From an uncultured Mollicutes bacterium (GTDB lineage Bacteria; Bacillota_I; Bacilli_A; RFN20; CAG-826): DNA of 64,000 nucleotides. Made by a program: the position numbers and the translations under genes. A model generated the notes under the pieces. It was not told the origin of the DNA. It saw only the letters and a program-made list of their open reading frames with translations, and ran no database searches. Of this stretch, positions 59,110 through 64,000 are shown piece after piece (within the stretch, counting starts at the first letter, position 1; each line of letters opens with the position of its first letter). The stretch is from NCBI GenBank assembly GCA_900540365.1, contig UQFN01000004.1, positions 1 to 64,000 on the forward strand. Reading direction: 5' to 3'.

Positions 59110-59508
59110 ATGCATCAAGATCCAATCGCAGATATGTTAACACGTATTAGAAATGCTAATGCTTTAAATCATGAAAGTGTTTCTATGCCTTCAAGCAAAA
59201 TGAAAGTCGCAATTGCTAAAATTCTTTTACAAGAAGGATTTATATCTGATTATAAAGAAGAAAAATTAGATGAAAATAAAAAGACCTTAACTATCACTTT
59301 AAAATATGGTGAAGATGGTCGAAAAGTTATTTCTGGACTTAGAAGAATTTCTAAACCAGGTTTAAGAGTCACTTGTGATTCAAAACACATTCCAAGCGTC
59401 TTAAGAGGACTTGGAATTGCAATTATTTCTACTAGCAAAGGTTTATTAACTGATAAAGGTTGTAAACAACAAAATGTTGGTGGTGAAGTAATTTGCTATG
59501 TTTGGTAA
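59110..59508 (+). CDS. rpsH: 30S ribosomal protein S8
   Basis: 132 aa. QDPIADMLTRIRNANALNHE, GLRRISKPGLRVTCDSKHIP and GIAIISTSKGLLTDKGCKQQNVGGE. A primary rRNA-binding protein and spc operon regulator in E. coli. AAGGAGGA ribosome site. Confidence 0.98.
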   Translation: MHQDPIADMLTRIRNANALNHESVSMPSSKMKVAIAKILLQEGFISDYKEEKLDENKKTLTITLKYGEDGRKVISGLRRISKPGLRVTCDSKHIPSVLRGLGIAIISTSKGLLTDKGCKQQNVGGEVICYVW

Positions 59509-59523
59509 TAGGAGATTGTAGTT

Positions 59524-60069
59524 ATGTCACGTATAGGTAATAAACTTATTCCTTTAGTTGAAGGAGTTACACTTACAATTGAAAATAATTACGTCGATGT
59601 CAAAGGTAAAAATGGCGAAGACAAAATTTCTTATGATCCAAAATTATTAAAAATCGAAGTTGTTGATAATCATGTCAAAATTACTCGTGCTAATGATTTA
59701 AAAGCAACTAAACAAATTCATGGAACAACAAGAGCTTTATTAAATAACGCTATTATTGGTTGTTCAAAAGGATTTACTAAAGAATTAGAAATAATCGGTA
59801 TCGGATATCGTGCTGAATTAAAAGGTAAAGATATTTGTTTATATATGGGTTATGCTAATCCAGTTACTATTTCACCTTTAGAAGGTGTTAGTATTAGTTT
59901 AAAAGATCCAACTCACGTTAGTGTTAGTGGTAGTGATAAATTTAGAGTTGGTCAAACCGCTGCATTAATTAGAAACGTTCGTAAGCCAGAACCTTACTTA
60001 GGTAAAGGTATTAAATATAAAGGCGAATTTATCTTACGTAAAGAAGGTAAGAGAGCTGGTAAGAAGTAA
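59524..60069 (+). CDS. rplF: 50S ribosomal protein L6
   Basis: 181 aa. SRIGNKLIPLVEGV start, GTTRALLNNAIIGCSKGFTK, IGIGYRAELKG and the C-terminal GKGIKYKGEFILRKEGKRAGKK. Two tandem domains. Near the factor-binding site. AGGAGA ribosome site. Confidence 0.98.
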   Translation: MSRIGNKLIPLVEGVTLTIENNYVDVKGKNGEDKISYDPKLLKIEVVDNHVKITRANDLKATKQIHGTTRALLNNAIIGCSKGFTKELEIIGIGYRAELKGKDICLYMGYANPVTISPLEGVSISLKDPTHVSVSGSDKFRVGQTAALIRNVRKPEPYLGKGIKYKGEFILRKEGKRAGKK

Positions 60070-60083
60070 GGAGTTAAGAGTTT

Positions 60084-60443
60084 ATGATTAAAAAGATTGA
60101 TAAAAACGCCGTAAGAGTAAGAAAACATGCCCGTGTCCTTAAAAAGTTAAAAGGCGGAACTGCTGAAACTCCACGTTTATGTGTATATCGTTCTAATAAG
60201 AATATTGAAGTTCAAGTTATTGACGATGTTAAAGGAGTAACACTTGCTTCTTCTAGTAGTGAACAACTTCACCTTGAACATGGTAATAACATTGCTGCTG
60301 CAAAAATTGTTGGAGCAGATATTGCTAAAAAATGTTTAGCTTTAAAAATTACTAAAATTAAATTTGATAGAGCCGGATATTTATATCATGGTCGTGTAAA
60401 AGCTTTAGCTGATGCTGCTCGTGAAGCTGGTTTAGAATTCTAA
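60084..60443 (+). CDS. rplR: 50S ribosomal protein L18
   Basis: 119 aa, 5S rRNA-binding. RVRKHARVLKKLKGGTAETPRL, CVYRSNKNIEVQVIDD and KIKFDRAGYLYHGRVKALADAAREAGLEF. AAGGAGTTAAGAG ribosome site. Confidence 0.98.
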   Translation: MIKKIDKNAVRVRKHARVLKKLKGGTAETPRLCVYRSNKNIEVQVIDDVKGVTLASSSSEQLHLEHGNNIAAAKIVGADIAKKCLALKITKIKFDRAGYLYHGRVKALADAAREAGLEF

Positions 60444-60453
60444 GGAGAACAAT

Positions 60454-61077
60454 ATGGAAAATAACGAAAAGAAAGAAACTGTTGTAGCAGAAAATGCTGC
60501 TACAAAACAAGAAACTTCAGCTCCTGAAAATGCTAAAAAAGCTCCTCGTGAAAAAGGAAAACGTCCTTTTGTAAAAAGAGAAAGAAAAGTTGAAGTTAAA
60601 GAATACGAAGAAAGAGTAGTTGCTATTAATAGAGTTTGTAAAACTGTTAAGGGTGGTAGAAGAATGAAATTTAGCGCCCTTGTAGTTGTTGGCAATGGCA
60701 AAGGTAAATATGGCTTTGGAACTGGAAAAAGTAGTGAAGTCCCAGATGCTATTAAAAAAGCTGTTGATCAAGCAAAAAGAAATATCTCAACTATTCGTAT
60801 GGTTGGTGAAGGAAGTATTCCTCACGAAGTTGTTGGACAATTTGGTGCTACTAAAGTTTTCTTAAAACCTGCTCCTGCTGGTACTGGAATTATTGCTGGT
60901 GGTGCTGTCCGTGCAATTCTTGAATTAAGTGGAGTTAAAAACGTTTATAGTAAAGTCTATGGAAGTAGAACTGCTATTAATGTTATTAGAGCTACAAATG
61001 ATGCAATTATTAATTTAAAAAATTATAAGAGTGTCAAAGCATTAAGAAGTAAGGAGGATGCAACCGATGTTAAATAA
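60454..61077 (+). CDS. rpsE: 30S ribosomal protein S5 with N-terminal extension
   Basis: 207 aa, about 40 longer than usual, with an extra N-terminal stretch (NNEKKETVVAENAATKQETS, KKAPREKGKRPF). Core: EERVVAINRVCKTVKGGRRM with the fidelity region, FSALVVVGNGKGKYGFGTGK and KNVYSKVYGSRTAINVIRAT. AAGGAGA ribosome site. rplO follows directly; the rpmD gene normally next is missing. Confidence 0.97.
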   Translation: MENNEKKETVVAENAATKQETSAPENAKKAPREKGKRPFVKRERKVEVKEYEERVVAINRVCKTVKGGRRMKFSALVVVGNGKGKYGFGTGKSSEVPDAIKKAVDQAKRNISTIRMVGEGSIPHEVVGQFGATKVFLKPAPAGTGIIAGGAVRAILELSGVKNVYSKVYGSRTAINVIRATNDAIINLKNYKSVKALRSKEDATDVK

Positions 61078-61507
61078 TTTAAAACCTACTGAAGGAAGTA
61101 GAAAAAATAAAATTAGACGTTGCAGAGGACTCGGTAGCGGACTTGGAAAAAATGGTGGATCTGGTAGTAAAGGACAAAATTCAAGATCTGGCGGCGGTGT
61201 TAGACTTGGATTTGAAGGTGGACAACTCCCTTTATATAGAAGATTACCAAAAAGAGGATTTAAAAACTTTGGTCGAGTCGAATATGCCACAATTAACTTA
61301 TCTGATTTAAATGTCTTTAATGATGGTGATGAAGTTAATTTAACAGTTCTTGTCGAAAAAGGCCTCATTAAGAAAGAACTTGATGGATTAAAAGTATTAG
61401 GTAATGGTAAATTAACTAAGAAAGTTACAATTACAGCTAATAAATTTTCAAAAGCTGCTTTAGAAGGTATAAATAAAGCAGGTGCAAAAGCAAATATTTT
61501 GGAATAA
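61067..61507 (+). CDS. rplO: 50S ribosomal protein L15
   Basis: 146 aa from ATG 61067 (MLNNLKPTEGSRKN). The ATG at 61058 follows GGAGG without spacing and is rejected; AAGGAGG at 61051-61057 is at the right distance for 61067. It overlaps rpsE by 11 nt. GLGSGLGKNGGSGSKGQNSRSG and PLYRRLPKRGFKNFGR are diagnostic. Confidence 0.97.
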   Translation: MLNNLKPTEGSRKNKIRRCRGLGSGLGKNGGSGSKGQNSRSGGGVRLGFEGGQLPLYRRLPKRGFKNFGRVEYATINLSDLNVFNDGDEVNLTVLVEKGLIKKELDGLKVLGNGKLTKKVTITANKFSKAALEGINKAGAKANILE

Positions 61508-61531
61508 AATATTCTTTATTAGAGAAAATTT

Positions 61532-62866
61532 ATGAAGAAGTTGTTACAAGTATTTAAAAACAAAGAAGTCGTTAGTCGTATATTCTTTACGTTAATGATT
61601 TTATTTGTATTTAGAATCGGGGCTGCAATTACTGCTCCAGGTATTACGATTAATAATGATGTATTAGATGATACTAATAACGTCTTTGCATTAATGAATT
61701 TACTTGGAGGAGGCGCTTTACAAAACTTCTCAATTTTTGCTCTTGGAGTTTCACCATATATTACCTCGCAAATTATTATTCAATTATTAAGCATGGATGT
61801 TTTACCTGCTTTAAGTGAATTAAATAAGCAAGGGCAATATGGTCGTAAAAAAATTGAAATGGCCACACGTTATTTAACTTTAATGCTAGCGGCCGTTCAA
61901 GCTTATGGAATTATTCAAACTGCAAAAAATACTAATTGGATTACATTTGCTTTTGAAGAAAACTTCCTTAATTATGCTTACGTAGTTACAATTATGGTTG
62001 CTGGAGCAATGCTTGTCATGTGGCTTGGTGACCAAATAACTTCTAAAGGTGTTGGTAATGGTATTTCTGTCATTATCTTTGCTGGTATTGTTGCTAGCCT
62101 TCCAAATCAAATTTATACCGCTTTTAATAAATGGATTTTATTAAATTGGAATAGAGGAAGTGCCTTAGCAATGCAAGGAGTTTTCGAATTTATCTTATAT
62201 ATTGCTTGCTTTATAGCAATTATTGGCTTCGTTGTCTTTATTGAGTTAAGTAAACGTAAGATTCCTGTTCAACACGCAACTAGAAGTGGTGGAAGTGAAA
62301 AGATGTCTAAAGCGAGCTTCTTACCAATTAAAATTAATAGTGCCGGTGTTATTCCAGTAATCTTTGCTAGTTCAATTTTGATGGCACCTTCAGTTATCGC
62401 AAGCTTTGTTAGTGCAGATGCTTTAAATGCTGAATGGTTAAAAGTATTTCAATACAATCAATTAGTTAATACTGGAGGAGTTTATGTTCCTTGGGGATTA
62501 ATGATTTATCTCGTATTAATCTTATTATTTACATATTTCTATGCTAATCTTCAAATTAATCCTGACCGTTTAGCAGAGAATTTCCAAAAAAATGGTAGTT
62601 ATATTCCAGGAATTAAGCCAGGAGTTGAAACTGCACGTTATGTTAAAAAAGTTTTAAACCGTGTAACTTTTATTGGAGCAATGAGCTTATTATTCATTAG
62701 TGCCTTACCAGTTGTATTAACTTTAACTGTCTTTAAAGAAGATTCAAGTTTAGCAATTGGTGGAACTGGATTAATTATCGTTGTTGGTGTTGCTCTTGAG
62801 CTTAAAAATCAAATTAGCGGTCTTGTTGCCGGAAAAAGTTATGATGAAGTTATTGGAGGAATGTAA
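61532..62866 (+). CDS. secY: Preprotein translocase subunit SecY
   Basis: 444 aa, ten predicted membrane segments. Channel protein of the Sec translocon; the partner SecE is at 16397. Typical: VFRIGAAITAPGI start, LLGGGALQNFSIFALGVSPY plug region, GDQITSKGVGNGISVIIF, RKIPVQHATRSGGSEK loop that contacts SecA and ribosome, and FQKNGSYIPGIKPGVETA. Weak ribosome site AGAG. 24 nt after rplO. Confidence 0.98.
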   Translation: MKKLLQVFKNKEVVSRIFFTLMILFVFRIGAAITAPGITINNDVLDDTNNVFALMNLLGGGALQNFSIFALGVSPYITSQIIIQLLSMDVLPALSELNKQGQYGRKKIEMATRYLTLMLAAVQAYGIIQTAKNTNWITFAFEENFLNYAYVVTIMVAGAMLVMWLGDQITSKGVGNGISVIIFAGIVASLPNQIYTAFNKWILLNWNRGSALAMQGVFEFILYIACFIAIIGFVVFIELSKRKIPVQHATRSGGSEKMSKASFLPIKINSAGVIPVIFASSILMAPSVIASFVSADALNAEWLKVFQYNQLVNTGGVYVPWGLMIYLVLILLFTYFYANLQINPDRLAENFQKNGSYIPGIKPGVETARYVKKVLNRVTFIGAMSLLFISALPVVLTLTVFKEDSSLAIGGTGLIIVVGVALELKNQISGLVAGKSYDEVIGGM

Positions 62867-62868
62867 TA

Positions 62869-63513
62869 ATGAAAAGCATTATTTTGTTAGGTGCTCCTGG
62901 AGCTGGTAAAGGAACAAATGCAAAACGTATTTGTGCTTACTATAATATCCCTCATATTTCTACAGGGGATATGTTTAGAGAAGCTATTAAAAATAAAACT
63001 TCTTTAGGAGAACTTGCTTCAAGTTACATTTCCAAAGGACTTCTAGTTCCTGATAGCGTCACGATTGGTTTAGTTAAAGAACGTTTAGCTAAAGATGATT
63101 GTAAAGATGGCTATCTACTTGATGGTTTCCCAAGAACTATTAATCAAGCTGAAGCATTAAAAGAAATCGGTAACGAACTTGCTCGCCCAGTAAAATACGT
63201 CATTAATATCGAAGTTCCTGAAGAGGTCTTAGTTAAAAGAATTACTGGTCGTAGAGTTTGTAAGGTATGTGGAGCTCCTTATCACATTAAAAACATGCCA
63301 AGTAAAGTAGAAGGTGTTTGCGATTTATGTGGAGGAGAACTCATTCAAAGAAAAGATGATAACGAAGAAACTTTAAAAGCTCGTCTTCATGAATATCATC
63401 AAAATACCTTACCTTTAATTCAATATTATTCAAAAGAAAATTTACTTCATGAAGTTAGTGGAGTAAAAGATCTTGATGAATTATTAAAAGATTTAAATGC
63501 AATTATTGGTTAG
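62869..63513 (+). CDS. adk: Adenylate kinase
   Basis: 214 aa. P-loop LLGAPGAGKGTNA, NMP-binding ISTGDMFREAI, LID with a four-Cys zinc site (CKVCGAPYHIK and CDLCGGE), and DGFPRTINQAEAL. Interconverts ATP, AMP and ADP. Long-LID, zinc-type as in Gram positives. Starts 3 nt after secY with GAGGAA. Confidence 0.98.
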   Translation: MKSIILLGAPGAGKGTNAKRICAYYNIPHISTGDMFREAIKNKTSLGELASSYISKGLLVPDSVTIGLVKERLAKDDCKDGYLLDGFPRTINQAEALKEIGNELARPVKYVINIEVPEEVLVKRITGRRVCKVCGAPYHIKNMPSKVEGVCDLCGGELIQRKDDNEETLKARLHEYHQNTLPLIQYYSKENLLHEVSGVKDLDELLKDLNAIIG

Positions 63514-63515
63514 AT

Positions 63516-64000
63516 ATGAGTATTATTATCAAATCAAATCGAGAAATTGCTTTAATAAAAGAAGCTGGAAAAGTAATTATTGACTTATTTAAAGTCTTAA
63601 AAGAAAATACTCTTCCAGGTAAATCCACATATGAACTTGACGAGATTGCGGATAAATTTATCCGCAGTCGCGGTGGAATACCTTCTAGTTATCATTATGA
63701 AGGTTACCCAGGTCATATTTGCATCTCAGTAAATGACACCTTAGTACATGGAATTCCTTCAAAGAAAATTATTTTAAAAGAAGGAGATATTGTATCTTAT
63801 GATGTCCTAGTAACCTTAAATGGTTATACTGCTGATGCTGCACGTACCTTTCCGGTTGGAAAAGTTTCAAGTGAAGCTCTTCAATTAATTAAAGTTACTA
63901 AAGAAGCTTTTTTTAAAGGAGTTGAACAAGTTAAACCGGGAAACCATATTGGGGATATTTCCAAAGCTATCGAAAGTTATGTAACAAGTTATGGATATAG
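63516..64000 (+). CDS. map: Type I methionine aminopeptidase (partial)
   Basis: First 161 codons, cut by the window end. Begins MSIIIKSNREIALIKEAGK at ATG 63516, 3 nt after adk. ICISVNDTLVHGIP (metal-region His), GDIVSYDVLV (first metal Asp) and TADAARTFPVG (second metal Asp) identify the enzyme that removes the initiator Met. The order secY-adk-map is standard in Firmicutes. No clear ribosome site; coupled to adk. Confidence 0.95.
   Translation, partial: MSIIIKSNREIALIKEAGKVIIDLFKVLKENTLPGKSTYELDEIADKFIRSRGGIPSSYHYEGYPGHICISVNDTLVHGIPSKKIILKEGDIVSYDVLVTLNGYTADAARTFPVGKVSSEALQLIKVTKEAFFKGVEQVKPGNHIGDISKAIESYVTSYGY

Noticed and set aside
1..64000. Mycoplasma code (UGA = Trp)
   Set aside because: Reading UGA as Trp would fuse malQ with downstream sequence and the GT2 gene past its normal end; conserved Trp are TGG.
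1..64000. CRISPR array
   Set aside because: No regularly spaced direct repeats were seen; the dispersed repeat is scattered and in both orientations.

Overview
The window is a gene-dense, very AT-rich bacterial chromosome segment. Its gene order follows the Bacillus core: cysS, rlmB, sigH-like, rpmG, secE, nusG, rplKAJL, a methyltransferase, rpoBC, rpsL, rpsG, fusA, tuf, then the S10/spc operon. UGA is a stop, not Trp: malQ, a GT2 glycosyltransferase and a DUF4417 gene end in TGA, and conserved tryptophans are TGG. This fits a low-GC, reduced-genome member of the Bacilli outside the UGA=Trp mollicutes, such as an uncultured gut or host-associated lineage. The exact order cannot be fixed from sequence reading alone.

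Layout: 0.2-3 kb malQ and rimO; 3.1-4.4 kb eno; 4.5-8.4 kb a membrane protein, an unlisted 46-aa small gene with its own promoter and a cre site, hpf, a HAD phosphatase and two unknown genes; 8.4-13.1 kb tRNA-Ser, an RluA-type pseudouridine synthase, phosphoglucomutase, HAD and trpS; 13.3-32.8 kb the cysS-to-tuf block. Between tuf and rpsJ about 19 kb of other genes intervene. These are a flavoprotein, a phosphodiesterase, an Orn/Lys/Arg decarboxylase, an odd MGMT-like protein, a HAD, an ABC exporter, serine dehydratase and a GNAT. After them comes a mobile or phage-derived island at about 42.2-46.0 kb (serine recombinase, XRE and ImmA/IrrE pair, DUF4417, an MGGRGS-start phage-type protein). 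Then tRNA-Thr, a preQ1-riboswitch queuosine-salvage operon (queT, tgt, queA, queH) and two glycosyltransferases. From 52 kb to the end runs the S10/spc/secY/adk/map operon, with no rpmD (L30) between rpsE and rplO. The last gene, map, is cut by the window end.

Working together: most genes are translation and transcription machinery under ribosomal-protein leaders (L10 leader clear, S10 leader likely, rplK leader possible). The queuosine genes form a complete route from imported preQ1 to queuosine in tRNA. The mobile island looks like a domesticated or decaying element, because its recombinase has Gly where an active-site Arg is normally found.

The least explained signals are five. (1) A dispersed, partly degenerate repeat of about 45 bp, mostly just after stop codons, with one copy inside a glycosyltransferase gene. 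(2) Several SD-less genes, including the divergent trpS and cysS, whose -10 box lies only 6-9 nt before ATG, implying leaderless mRNAs. (3) The small gene at 5143-5283 with a cre site upstream of its promoter. (4) Symmetric operator-like palindromes at the eno, ABC-exporter and cysS promoters. (5) The island's own repeats. All function calls come from reading motifs; no database search was possible.
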